From an uncultured Ruminiclostridium sp. (GTDB lineage: Bacteria; Bacillota; Clostridia; Oscillospirales; Ruminococcaceae), in contig CANQIB010000008.1 of NCBI GenBank assembly GCA_947623915.1, positions 1 through 64,000 on the forward strand: DNA of 64,000 bases, given 5' to 3'. The notes below the pieces were generated by a model. It saw only the letters and a program-made list of their open reading frames with translations. It was not told the origin of the DNA and did not search any database. The number at the start of each line of letters is the position of its first letter. Position 1 is the first letter of the stretch. Both the position numbers and the translations under genes were made by a program. Positions 33,662 through 41,688 of this stretch are shown piece after piece.

Positions 33662-34378
33662 TTACTTGTTCTTATTTACAATGCGGCTTTCAAATTCGCC
33701 GCTCTCGATGTCGATGTAGCGGGTGAAAAGCGATACCTTGTTGTCCTTGTTCAAATTCTCCCACACAAGCTCGGTAAAGCCGTCTATATCGGTATCGGGA
33801 AGCTCCAAGGTCTTCGGCTCTCCCTCAAAGCTCGGCAGGGGATCGCCTGCCGCCTTGTAGGTGTGGATAAATTTTCCTCTGCCCGCGATAGGAGAATTGT
33901 AAGCGTAGGTAAATCTCTGGCAGGAGGAGCTGTCGCCGTCGGCGCTCTTGATAATGGACATTGCAAAGTTCATATCTCCGTTATCTATATGAACGATCCC
34001 TGATATTCTCGGCGTGTAATTCGGAGCGTCGTCCTCAAATTCGCGCGTTCTGAGCGACTGCTCAAAGGTGAGCTGCTTGTCCATACCCTCGTAAATGGTG
34101 TCGGTCTGGTCGCCGTTGGTGACTATCGTCTTATTGCCGAGTTTTCTTACCGGCGCATAGATGATAAGATGCGGGTCGGTCATTTTGGATTCGTCAAACG
34201 CTTGGGTGCGTATGCCGTCGCCGTCCTCAATAAATACGCGGTTGCGGCTGTTTTCGCTCCTGCCCATGATGAAATAAGCGATGACCGCTTTCTTGCCGTC
34301 GGGGCTTTTCCCGATAAGTATGCCCCTGCCGTGGTACTCAAGCGAATTAAGCTCGTCCTTGATGGTTTTGATGTCCAT
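33662..34378 (-). CDS. purO: IMP cyclohydrolase, archaeal PurO type
   Basis: Closes the purine ring, FAICAR to IMP. The 238-aa protein carries the PurO pattern LEYHGRGILIGKSPDGKKA near residue 13 and GRSENSRNRVF near 39. PurO was first described in archaea and is unrelated to the PurH cyclohydrolase domain; relatives occur in some Clostridia. Its position directly before the transformylase-only purH supports the assignment, since together they replace bifunctional PurH. ATG 34378 follows AGGAGG. Confidence 0.9.
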   Translation of the reverse strand: MDIKTIKDELNSLEYHGRGILIGKSPDGKKAVIAYFIMGRSENSRNRVFIEDGDGIRTQAFDESKMTDPHLIIYAPVRKLGNKTIVTNGDQTDTIYEGMDKQLTFEQSLRTREFEDDAPNYTPRISGIVHIDNGDMNFAMSIIKSADGDSSSCQRFTYAYNSPIAGRGKFIHTYKAAGDPLPSFEGEPKTLELPDTDIDGFTELVWENLNKDNKVSLFTRYIDIESGEFESRIVNKNK

Positions 34379-34390
34379 GGTTACCTCCTG

Positions 34391-35128
34391 TTAAAATGTG
34401 CCGAGATAGCACAATGTATTGTACGACATCGTAACGACGCCGTTTCTTTCATATTCGTAAAATGCGGCGGTAAGCTCATCGGTAAATTCGCGATAGCCCT
34501 TGTCGCCGCTTTTGAGCGCATAGGAGCGTGACAGGGTATCGCCGATAAAACGTTCTTTGTCAAAAAGAATATCGTTTTTTGCGCTGATGACCTCCACGGA
34601 GGAAAAGTATTCTTCGCGGAGAAATCTGTCCCCCTCCGAGCTGTCGCGTTTTCCGACGTGACCCGTGTGGAACGCTCCGCAATACTTCATACATATACTG
34701 TCGCGCCGTTTTGACAGCCCGTTTTGCGCCCTTTCGTTGAAAACTATCGCCAGCTTTCCTTTCGGGGTGAGGATACGCTGACATTCCTCTTTGAATTTTT
34801 GCTCGTCGAACCAATGAAACGCCTGCGCTGCGGTAACGAGGTCGCAGGAACCGTCGGGCAGTCCCGTGCTTTCCGCTGAGGCTTTGACGGATTTTATTTT
34901 GGGTAGTGTTTCGATCAGCTTTTCTAGCATATCCGCGTTCGGCTCGACCGCTATGACTTCCCACGGCTCAGCCGTAAGGCATTGCGTAAATTTTCCCGTT
35001 CCCGCTCCAATATCGGCGACTGTATCGGCGTGCGTTTTGTCATACAGCCAGTCTATGACCGCCGCAGGGTAGGAGGGGCGGTATTTAGCGTAATTGTCAG
35101 CCTTTCCGCTGAATTTATCCTCATTCAT
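34391..35128 (-). CDS. Class I SAM-dependent methyltransferase
   Basis: 245 aa, UbiE/BioC-like. Motif I VADIGAGTGKFTQCL near residue 38, the acidic VIAVEPNADMLEKL near 58 and the SCDLVTAAQAFHWFD segment near 91. The substrate is unknown; the start MNEDKFSGKADNYAKYRPSY is typical of small-molecule methyltransferases. It overlaps the purN stop by 8 nt and precedes purO by 12 nt, so it sits inside the purine operon, though no methylation step is known in that pathway. Confidence 0.88.
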   Translation of the reverse strand: MNEDKFSGKADNYAKYRPSYPAAVIDWLYDKTHADTVADIGAGTGKFTQCLTAEPWEVIAVEPNADMLEKLIETLPKIKSVKASAESTGLPDGSCDLVTAAQAFHWFDEQKFKEECQRILTPKGKLAIVFNERAQNGLSKRRDSICMKYCGAFHTGHVGKRDSSEGDRFLREEYFSSVEVISAKNDILFDKERFIGDTLSRSYALKSGDKGYREFTDELTAAFYEYERNGVVTMSYNTLCYLGTF

Positions 35129-35753
35129 CTTTGATTGTCGCGACTCCGTTGCTTACCGTGACCTTATCCTCGCACAGCAGCCTTACCGCCTCCGGCAGTA
35201 TCTTCCACTCAGCCTGCTCCATTATGCGCTTTTGCAAGGTTTCGGGAGTATCGCCGTTTTTGACCTCCACCGCCTTTTGCAGGATTATAGGTCCTCCGTC
35301 GCACTCCTCGGTGACAAAATGCACGGTAGCGCCGCTCAGCTTTACGCCGCGCTTCAGCGCCTCCTCATGGACGTGCAGTCCGTAATATCCCTTACCGCAA
35401 AACGACGGTATCAGGGCAGGGTGGACGTTTATCATCTTGTAGGGAAACGCTTCGGTTATCTGTCTGTCAAGTATAGTCATAAATCCCGCGTATACAACTA
35501 TGTCCGCTTTTTCCTCAAGCAGCGCGTCGGTGACCGCTTTGGTGTATGCCGCTGCGTCGGGATAATCCTTTCTGGGTATAACCTTGGCGGGAATGTTATT
35601 GTTTGCGGCTCTTTCCAAAGCGTATACGCCGGGCTTTGACGCTATCACAAGAGTTATCCTGCCTTTATCGGCAAAAAGTCCGCTTCGCTGTGCGTCGATG
35701 AGCGCCTGTAAATTTGTTCCGCCGCCGGATACCAGTACAGCTATTCTTTTCAT
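35121..35753 (-). CDS. purN: Phosphoribosylglycinamide formyltransferase PurN
   Basis: Third step of purine synthesis using 10-formyl-THF. The 210-aa protein starts [18 protein letters not shown] and has the catalytic region INVHPALIPSFCGKGYYGLHVH (Asn, His) and VHFVTEECDGGPIILQKAV with the catalytic Asp. ATG 35753 overlaps the purM stop (TAATG), so the two are coupled; a longer frame from 35825 is rejected. Confidence 0.96.
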   Translation of the reverse strand: MKRIAVLVSGGGTNLQALIDAQRSGLFADKGRITLVIASKPGVYALERAANNNIPAKVIPRKDYPDAAAYTKAVTDALLEEKADIVVYAGFMTILDRQITEAFPYKMINVHPALIPSFCGKGYYGLHVHEEALKRGVKLSGATVHFVTEECDGGPIILQKAVEVKNGDTPETLQKRIMEQAEWKILPEAVRLLCEDKVTVSNGVATIKDE

Positions 35754-36790
35754 TATACTATTATTATTCCCTCGCTGCCGCTTACTATCTCGCCGATACA
35801 GTAAGCGTCCGTGCCCTCGCCGCAAAGCAGCTTTACCGCCTCGTTTGCGTCGTCTTTATCGACAATGACCGTCATTCCTATACCCATATTGAAAGTGTTG
35901 TACATATCATGCTCGCTGATGCCGCCTGTCTGTTGCATCAGCTTGAATATATACGGCACTTCGTAGCTGCCCTTGGTTATCCTTGCGGTAAGCCCGTCGG
36001 GTATCGAACGCGGTATATTCTCGTAAAATCCGCCGCCGGTAACGTGCGAAACGCCCTTTACCTTTATCTTTTCCATCAGTTTAAGTACCGGCTTAACGTA
36101 TATCTTTGTGGGCTCAAGCAGCGTTTCTCCGAGGCTGCGCCCGTTGTCGAGCCGCTTTGAGAGCGTTTCCACGGAGTTTATGTCAAATATCTTTCTTACC
36201 AGAGAAAAGCCGTTGGAATGTACGCCGCTCGACGCAAGCCCGATAACTATATCTCCCGGCTTCATATCCTTGCCGTCAATTATCTTTTCTCTGTCCACTA
36301 TTCCTGTGCAGTAGCCCGCGAGGTCGTATTCGTTTTCAGGCATAAGTCCGGGGTGTTCCGCGGTCTCTCCGCCTATCAGCGCGCAGCCCGCCTGTATGCA
36401 GCCCTCCGCGACGCCTTTTACTATCGAGGCGGTCTTTTCGGGATAGTTTTTCCCGCAGGCTATATAATCGAGAAAGAAAAGCGGCTTAGCTCCGCAGCAT
36501 ATAATGTCGTTTACGCACATCGCCACCGCGTCGATACCTATAGTGTCATGCTTGTCAAGCAAAAACGCGAGCTTTATCTTTGTGCCTACTCCGTCCGTTC
36601 CCGAAACCAGGACCGGCTCTTTCATGCCCGAAAGATCGGGCTGAAACAGTCCGCCGAATCCCCCTATGCCGGATAACACCCCTTTTATTTCGGTGCGCTT
36701 TACATCATCACGCATAAGCCGAACGCTTTCGTACCCCGCGGTAACGTCCACGCCCGCCGCTTTGTAGCTGTCGGAAAAGCTGTTCTTCAT
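35753..36790 (-). CDS. purM: Phosphoribosylformylglycinamidine cyclo-ligase PurM
   Basis: Makes AIR from FGAM with ATP. The 345-aa protein has the conserved start [32 protein letters not shown] near 65, the segment [17 protein letters not shown] near 93 and [14 protein letters not shown] near 253. Full length. It lies between purF and purN, sharing one base with the purN start codon. Confidence 0.97.
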   Translation of the reverse strand: MKNSFSDSYKAAGVDVTAGYESVRLMRDDVKRTEIKGVLSGIGGFGGLFQPDLSGMKEPVLVSGTDGVGTKIKLAFLLDKHDTIGIDAVAMCVNDIICCGAKPLFFLDYIACGKNYPEKTASIVKGVAEGCIQAGCALIGGETAEHPGLMPENEYDLAGYCTGIVDREKIIDGKDMKPGDIVIGLASSGVHSNGFSLVRKIFDINSVETLSKRLDNGRSLGETLLEPTKIYVKPVLKLMEKIKVKGVSHVTGGGFYENIPRSIPDGLTARITKGSYEVPYIFKLMQQTGGISEHDMYNTFNMGIGMTVIVDKDDANEAVKLLCGEGTDAYCIGEIVSGSEGIIIV

Positions 36791-36862
36791 AATTATTCAT
36801 TCTCCGTTTCTGCCGCTGGCTGATATTCGCAGGGCCCGCGCGGCGGATAGGCTCTGCTGCTG

Positions 36863-38284
36863 TTATTCGCTTAACTTTTGTTCAAATTTGTCCTTGGGCA
36901 TTTCGTTTGGTACTTCAACGGGATATTCGCCGGTAAAGCAGCCCCGACAAAAGCCGGTATCCGCCTCCTGCGCTATCCTGATAACGTTTTTTGCGCTGAG
37001 ATAGCCCAGGGTATCCGCGCCGATATGCTTTGTTATTTCGGGGACTGTCATACGGCAGGCTATCAGCTTGTCTTTGCTGTCTATGTCCGTACCGAAATAG
37101 CACGGGCTGATGAACGGGGGAGAGGAGATCCGCATATGTACCTCTTTCGCGCCCGCGTTCCTGATAAGGTCGACTATCCTGCCGCTGGTAGTGCCTCTTA
37201 CTATGCTGTCGTCCACCAGCACCACGCGTTTGCCTTCCACTACCTTTTTAATAACGTTCAGCTTTATCCTGACCGAATTTTCCCTCATGCCCTGAGCGGG
37301 CTGGATAAAAGTTCTGCCGACGTATCTGTTTTTGATAAATCCCACTCCGTAGGGTATACCCGACTCCAGCGAAAAGCCGAGCGCCGCGTCCAAGCCGCTG
37401 TCCGGCACGCCTATAACTATATCCGCGTCTATCGGGTGTTCCTGCGCCAGAAATCTTCCGGCTTTTATTCTTGCCTGATGTACCGAAAATCCTCCGATGT
37501 TGCTGTCGGGACGCGCAAAGTAAACAAACTCGAAAACGCACAGCGAGCCTTTTTTTCCGCAATGTGTCTTAATGGAGGTAAGCCCGTTTTCGTTTATGAC
37601 CACTATCTCGCCCGGCAGGACGTCCCTGAGATATTCCGCTCCGATGCTGTCCAGCGCGCAGCTTTCGCTCGCCGCGACATAAGAGCCGTCCGGCAGCGTG
37701 CCTATGCAAAGCGGGCGAAACCCGTCGGGATCGCGTGCGGCTATCAGCTTTTTTGCCGACATTATCACCAGCGAATACGCCCCGCGTATTTTGTCCATCG
37801 CTTTTTCCAGCGCCTGTTCTATCGAACCGCAGGTCAGCCGCGCCTCGGTTATGGCGTAGGATATTACCTCGGTGTCGCTGGTAGTGTGAAATATCGCGCC
37901 TCTCATCTCATATTCCCTGCGAAGCTGTAACGCGTTGATAAGATTGCCGTTGTGCGCTATCGCCATCGGACCTTTGACGTGCCTTACCACTATAGGCTGA
38001 ATGTTGGACGCGGTAAGATTTCCAGTGGTGGAATATCTGACGTGTCCTATAGCTATCTTGCCTTCCGGCAGCTTTCCGAGGCTCTCTTGGTCGAACACCT
38101 CGTTTACAAGTCCCAGCCCTTTGTGGTAGCTGAAAACTCCGCAGTCATTGACCACTATACCGCAGCTTTCCTGTCCGCGGTGCTGTAATGCGTATAAGCC
38201 GTAAAAAACCGAATTTGCGACCTTTGCGGCGGTTTTGCTGTATATGCCGAAAACACCGCATTCTTCACGGATCCCGTTATACAT
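36863..38284 (-). CDS. purF: Amidophosphoribosyltransferase PurF
   Basis: First committed step: PRPP plus glutamine to phosphoribosylamine. The 473-aa protein starts MYNGIREECGVFGIY; the Cys at position 9 becomes the N-terminal nucleophile after propeptide removal. The glutaminase LQHRGQESCGI and the PRPP-binding motif VVLVDDSIVRGTTSG are present, and Cys residues near the end (GFCRGCFTG) fit the Fe-S type enzyme. ATG 38284 lies 2 nt after the paralogue's stop; longer frames from 38401 are rejected. Confidence 0.96.
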   Translation of the reverse strand: MYNGIREECGVFGIYSKTAAKVANSVFYGLYALQHRGQESCGIVVNDCGVFSYHKGLGLVNEVFDQESLGKLPEGKIAIGHVRYSTTGNLTASNIQPIVVRHVKGPMAIAHNGNLINALQLRREYEMRGAIFHTTSDTEVISYAITEARLTCGSIEQALEKAMDKIRGAYSLVIMSAKKLIAARDPDGFRPLCIGTLPDGSYVAASESCALDSIGAEYLRDVLPGEIVVINENGLTSIKTHCGKKGSLCVFEFVYFARPDSNIGGFSVHQARIKAGRFLAQEHPIDADIVIGVPDSGLDAALGFSLESGIPYGVGFIKNRYVGRTFIQPAQGMRENSVRIKLNVIKKVVEGKRVVLVDDSIVRGTTSGRIVDLIRNAGAKEVHMRISSPPFISPCYFGTDIDSKDKLIACRMTVPEITKHIGADTLGYLSAKNVIRIAQEADTGFCRGCFTGEYPVEVPNEMPKDKFEQKLSE

Positions 38285-38286
38285 TT

Positions 38287-39708
38287 TTAGCCCTTTCCGT
38301 TCCAGCAATAACTGCACAGCTTGCAGGCGGGAAGTCCCACCGCTTTTATCGTGCCGTCGAGCGACTGGTATTCCAGAGAGGTGAGCTTCAGCCTTTTGCA
38401 TATCTCGGCACGCAGCTTTTTCCCTCGCTCGGTAGATGTATCGCTGTACTCTTCAATGTATTTTATTCCGTCCGCACCCTCAAAATCGTTTATTATATTT
38501 CTTGCTATAAGGTCAAGCTCCGACGTGCTGCGCGAAAAATTAAGATACTTGCAGCCGTACATGATGGGAGGACAAGCAGAACGCATATGTACCTCTTTTG
38601 CACCATTCGCGTATAAGAACTCGACCGTTTCTCTCAGCTGTGTGCCGCGGACTATACTGTCGTCCACGAACAGCAGTTTTTTACCCTCTATAAGCTCCTG
38701 CACGGGTATCAGCTTCATTTTTGCGACGCGGTTGCGCATCGCCTGACTTTGCGGCATAAAGCTCCTCGGCCATGTGGGGGTATACTTTATAAAAGGACGT
38801 GCAAACGGTATGCCACTGCGGTTCGCATATCCTATCGCATGAGCCGTGCCGGAATCCGGCACGCCGCAGATATAATCGACGTTCGGCAGAGTGCCGTTGT
38901 TTATATCCGCCTGCGCCATTATGCTGCCGTTCCTGTATCTCATAAGCTCGACGGTCACTCCCTCGTACACCGAGTTGGGATAGCCGTAATAGGTCCACAG
39001 AAACGTGCATATCTTCATTTCATCGCGTCCGGGACTGAGCTGCTCGACTCCGTCTGCGGTGATTTTTACTATCTCGGCGGGCGCAAGCTCCTTTAAGGTC
39101 TTGTACCCCAGCTTTTGGAAAGCGAAAGATTCGGAGGAAAGGCAGTAGCCGTCCTCTCTTTCTCCGACTATGATAGGCAGTCTGCCCATCTTATCTCTCG
39201 CCGCGATGATGGAATTTTCGGTAAGTATCAGCAGGGACATCGAGCCGACTATCTTATCCTGTGCGTACCGTATGCCCTCTACAAAAGAATCCTTTTGTGA
39301 GATAAGAGCGCCTATAAGCGCGCTGGAGTTTATACGCCCGCTGCTCATCGCCTCAAAGCTCGCCTGATATGTGTTGGTTATCTCGTGCTTCAGCTCCTCC
39401 GCATTGTTGATGATGCCGACGTTGCAGACCGCGTAAGTACCCAGCTTTGAGCTGAGCAGTATCGGCTGAGGGTCGGTATCGCTGATGCACCCGATACACA
39501 GCTTTCCCTCCGTATCTTCAACATCTTTCTCGAACTTGGTGCGAAACGGAGAATTTTCAATGCTGTGTATGCTTCGCTGAAATCCTTTTTCTTCCGAATA
39601 TGCGGTCAGTCCGCCGCGCTTTGTGCCGAGGTGCGAATGATAATCCGTACCGAAAAACACATCGCTTACGCAGTCGTTTTTGCCGGCCGCTCCGAAAAAT
39701 CCGCCCAT
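38287..39708 (-). CDS. PurF paralogue lacking the catalytic cysteine
   Basis: 473 aa, same fold order as PurF: N-terminal nucleophile glutaminase-like half, then a phosphoribosyltransferase half with LLFVDDSIVRGTQLRE near 345 and a Cys-containing end (LPACKLCSYCWNGKG). The start is MGGFFGAAGKNDC, so the position of the PurF nucleophile Cys (ECGVFG) is Gly and no propeptide exists. LGTKRGG replaces LQHRGQ. It should not hydrolyse glutamine; it may use ammonia or regulate PurF, its immediate downstream neighbour. I recall similar paralogues in other gut anaerobes, so it is probably a conserved family. Confidence 0.88.
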   Translation of the reverse strand: MGGFFGAAGKNDCVSDVFFGTDYHSHLGTKRGGLTAYSEEKGFQRSIHSIENSPFRTKFEKDVEDTEGKLCIGCISDTDPQPILLSSKLGTYAVCNVGIINNAEELKHEITNTYQASFEAMSSGRINSSALIGALISQKDSFVEGIRYAQDKIVGSMSLLILTENSIIAARDKMGRLPIIVGEREDGYCLSSESFAFQKLGYKTLKELAPAEIVKITADGVEQLSPGRDEMKICTFLWTYYGYPNSVYEGVTVELMRYRNGSIMAQADINNGTLPNVDYICGVPDSGTAHAIGYANRSGIPFARPFIKYTPTWPRSFMPQSQAMRNRVAKMKLIPVQELIEGKKLLFVDDSIVRGTQLRETVEFLYANGAKEVHMRSACPPIMYGCKYLNFSRSTSELDLIARNIINDFEGADGIKYIEEYSDTSTERGKKLRAEICKRLKLTSLEYQSLDGTIKAVGLPACKLCSYCWNGKG

Positions 39709-39732
39709 AATCTACACCGTTCCTCCTTTATC

Positions 39733-40443
39733 TTATTTGTCGAATATGCGGTGCATTATCTCGTTGTATGCGTCCTCGACTCCGCCCATGTCGCGGCGGA
39801 AACGGTCCTTGTCCAGCTTTTCGTGAGTGGTGCTGTCCCAGAAACGGCAGGTGTCGGGTGAAATTTCGTCCGCAAGGATTATCTTGCCGTCGGGAGTCCT
39901 GCCGAATTCTATCTTGAAATCTATGAGGTCTATATTCAGCTTCTTGAAAAAGTCTTTCATGAAGTCGTTGACCTTAAACGCATATTCGGTGATAAGGTCT
40001 ATCTCTTCACGAGTGGCGAGTCCGAGTCCCAGCGCGTAATAATCGTTGATAAAGGGATCGCCGAGATCGTCGTTCTTATAGCTGAATTCCAGCGTCGGGC
40101 ATTTGAGCGGCGTGCCTTCCTCAATACCGAGCTTTTTGGAAAAGCTGCCGGCTGCCACGTTCCTTACGATGACCTCCAGCGGAACTATCTCCACCTTTTT
40201 TACAACGGTCTCGCGGTCGTTTATCTCCTCCACCAGATGCGTGGGAACGCCCGCTTTTTCAAGCAGACCGAACATATAGTTGGTCATCTTGTTGTTGATA
40301 ACGCCTTTGCCTGTGATAGTACCTTTTTTCAGCCCGTTGAACGCCGTAGCGTCGTCCTTGTAGGACACTATCACGAGATTTTCGTCGTCGGTCGCGTAGA
40401 CTTTCTTTGCCTTGCCTTCGTAAAGCATTTCTTTCTTTTCCAT
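39733..40443 (-). CDS. purC: SAICAR synthase PurC
   Basis: Joins aspartate to CAIR. The 236-aa protein has [15 protein letters not shown] at the start, [20 protein letters not shown] near 92 and the substrate-binding [14 protein letters not shown] near 195. The length is typical of the short bacterial form. ATG 40443 is the start; the longer frame from 40638 reads across the intergenic region and is rejected. Second gene of the operon, 73 nt after purE. Confidence 0.97.
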   Translation of the reverse strand: MEKKEMLYEGKAKKVYATDDENLVIVSYKDDATAFNGLKKGTITGKGVINNKMTNYMFGLLEKAGVPTHLVEEINDRETVVKKVEIVPLEVIVRNVAAGSFSKKLGIEEGTPLKCPTLEFSYKNDDLGDPFINDYYALGLGLATREEIDLITEYAFKVNDFMKDFFKKLNIDLIDFKIEFGRTPDGKIILADEISPDTCRFWDSTTHEKLDKDRFRRDMGGVEDAYNEIMHRIFDK

Positions 40444-40516
40444 GTTTATCCTCCTCTGTTTTGCAGCCGCCCGTGCGGCTCGTATCGTCTTTTTTAAACG
40501 CGGGAACGTTATGCGT

Positions 40517-41008
40517 TCATGCAAATTCGCCGCGTATTTTTTCGTCCGCTTGAAGTACCTTTTCGGTCTGCTCGGCTCTGAACGCTTTGAACTTGTCCAT
40601 AAGCGCCCCATCGCCGACGGCAAGTATCTGTACCGCAAGATAACCGGCGTTCGCCGCGCCGTCTATCGCAACGGTAGCCACCGGAACTCCGGCGGGCATT
40701 TGTACCGTCGCAAGCAGCGCGTCCATTCCCTCAAGCGCGCTCGCTTTAATCGGTATGCCGATGACGGGCAGGGGAGTCTGCCCCGCGATAGCGCCGGCAA
40801 GATGCGCGGCCTTGCCCGCCGCCGCGATGATAACGCCGAAACCGTTTTTCTCGGCGTTTGACGCAAATTCGCTCACCTGAGCGGCACAGCGGTGCGCCGA
40901 CAAGACCCTTACCTCGACGGGAACGCCGAACTGCTTGAGAACGTCGATCGCCTTTTTGACTATCGGAAGATCCGAATCACTCCCCATGATAACGGCAGCT
41001 TTTTTCAT
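40517..41008 (-). CDS. purE: N5-CAIR mutase PurE
   Basis: Converts N5-CAIR to CAIR (class I) in the purine pathway. The 163-aa protein has [15 protein letters not shown] at the start, [15 protein letters not shown] near 37 with the catalytic His, and the [15 protein letters not shown] segment. First structural gene of the purine operon, preceded by an intrinsic terminator and a leader ORF. Confidence 0.97.
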   Translation of the reverse strand: MKKAAVIMGSDSDLPIVKKAIDVLKQFGVPVEVRVLSAHRCAAQVSEFASNAEKNGFGVIIAAAGKAAHLAGAIAGQTPLPVIGIPIKASALEGMDALLATVQMPAGVPVATVAIDGAANAGYLAVQILAVGDGALMDKFKAFRAEQTEKVLQADEKIRGEFA

Positions 41009-41033
41009 TTTGATGTTCTCCTTTCGGTCTGCT

Positions 41034-41073
41034 TTAAAAAAATAAAGCTGTGTACAATGACCCACAGCTTTAT
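41034..41073 (-). terminator. Attenuator-type terminator upstream of purE
   Basis: ATAAAGCTGTG/CACAGCTTTAT, an 11-bp perfect stem with a 10-nt loop, followed on the minus strand by seven T. It stands between the operon promoter and purE, 26 nt before the purE start, so part of the transcription must end here unless it is prevented. Confidence 0.9.
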
Positions 41074-41171
41074 ATACTTATGTTGTTTAAAACAGACAAA
41101 GTGTATTTTGACGCGCCGGAATGATCGCAATATGTACAAAACGTGTTGGAAGAGTAGAAGTGTGTTCTCAT
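41070..41171 (-). CDS. Leader peptide of the purine operon, 33 aa
   Basis: ATG 41171 lies 9 nt after AAAGGA (41186-41181) and about 26 nt after the predicted transcription start. It encodes MRTHFYSSNTFCTYCDHSGA followed by 13 more residues and a TAA whose bases fall inside the terminator stem. An earlier in-frame ATG at 41180 touches the ribosome site and is less likely. A dyad (41118-41127 with 41174-41183) can hide the ribosome site. This arrangement fits ribosome-coupled attenuation; the sensed signal is not evident from the codons. Confidence 0.55.
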   Translation of the reverse strand: MRTHFYSSNTFCTYCDHSGASKYTLSVLNNISI

Positions 41172-41203
41172 TCCGATCATTCCTTTCTTTGTTTCTAATG
41201 ATT

Positions 41204-41232
41204 ATTGTACCTTATTTAAATGTTAAATTCAA
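41204..41232 (-). promoter_or_regulatory. Promoter of the purine operon
   Basis: On the minus strand TTGAAT (41232-41227) and TACAAT (41209-41204), 17-nt spacer. Expected start near 41197. Confidence 0.75.
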
Positions 41233-41348
41233 GAGCAAAAAAGAAAAATCTATTAAATTGTCGCTTTTTAACAACACCGCAAACAGGTTTTTGTGCTGTT
41301 TGCACATTTTGCCTAATTTAAGTAAAATAAAAAAATTCTAAAAATCGA

Positions 41349-41360
41349 GAAAACGTTTAC
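41349..41360. promoter_or_regulatory. LacI-type operator half, distal
   Basis: GAAAACGTTTAC resembles the operator at 41498-41509 (GTAAACGTTTAC). It lies about 190 bp upstream of the sugar transporter promoter, in the 41233-41541 stretch that has no gene. Confidence 0.4.
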
Positions 41361-41497
41361 AAAACGGCGTTTGCATATAAAATCGCCTATAAACAAGGTC
41401 TGTCAACTTTTTCAACTTCATAAATCTTTGATTTAGTTACAAAAGTGTAAACAAAAATTGTGCATATTGACGAAAAACGACACGTTAAAGATACATT

Positions 41498-41509
41498 GTA
41501 AACGTTTAC
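41498..41509. promoter_or_regulatory. LacI/CcpA-type operator
   Basis: Perfect 12-bp palindrome GTAAACGTTTAC with the central CG typical of LacI-family sites, 32 bp upstream of the -35 box of the ABC importer. It may bind a local LacI regulator or CcpA. Confidence 0.6.
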
Positions 41510-41541
41510 GGTAAAAAGTACAAATTCTTTTAGCAAAACTA

Positions 41542-41570
41542 TTGCATTTTAGTGAAACTTGTGGTATCAT
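41542..41570 (+). promoter_or_regulatory. Promoter of the carbohydrate ABC importer
   Basis: TTGCAT (41542-41547) and TATCAT (41565-41570) with a 17-nt spacer; a 110-nt leader follows before the start codon. Confidence 0.65.
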
Positions 41571-41688
41571 TATCTCGATAAGGAAAAAATGTTGTACTAT
41601 ATGTCAACATTTAACCTTTATTAAAAAGATGCCGAAAGGCAAGCAAGTCTTATTTTATAAGACGAGAAAACTACTGGAGGAATTACCA

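Noticed and set aside
36878-37930. 350-codon ORF antisense to purF
   Set aside because: Mirror frame of purF; composition is not protein-like.
41034-41240. Purine riboswitch or PRPP/ykkC-type riboswitch upstream of purE
   Set aside because: The conserved aptamer core sequences are not recognisable; the region reads better as a leader ORF plus terminator.
41542-41688. N-terminal extension of the solute-binding protein
   Set aside because: It starts within the promoter and would bury the lipobox signal peptide; ATG 41689 has a good ribosome site.
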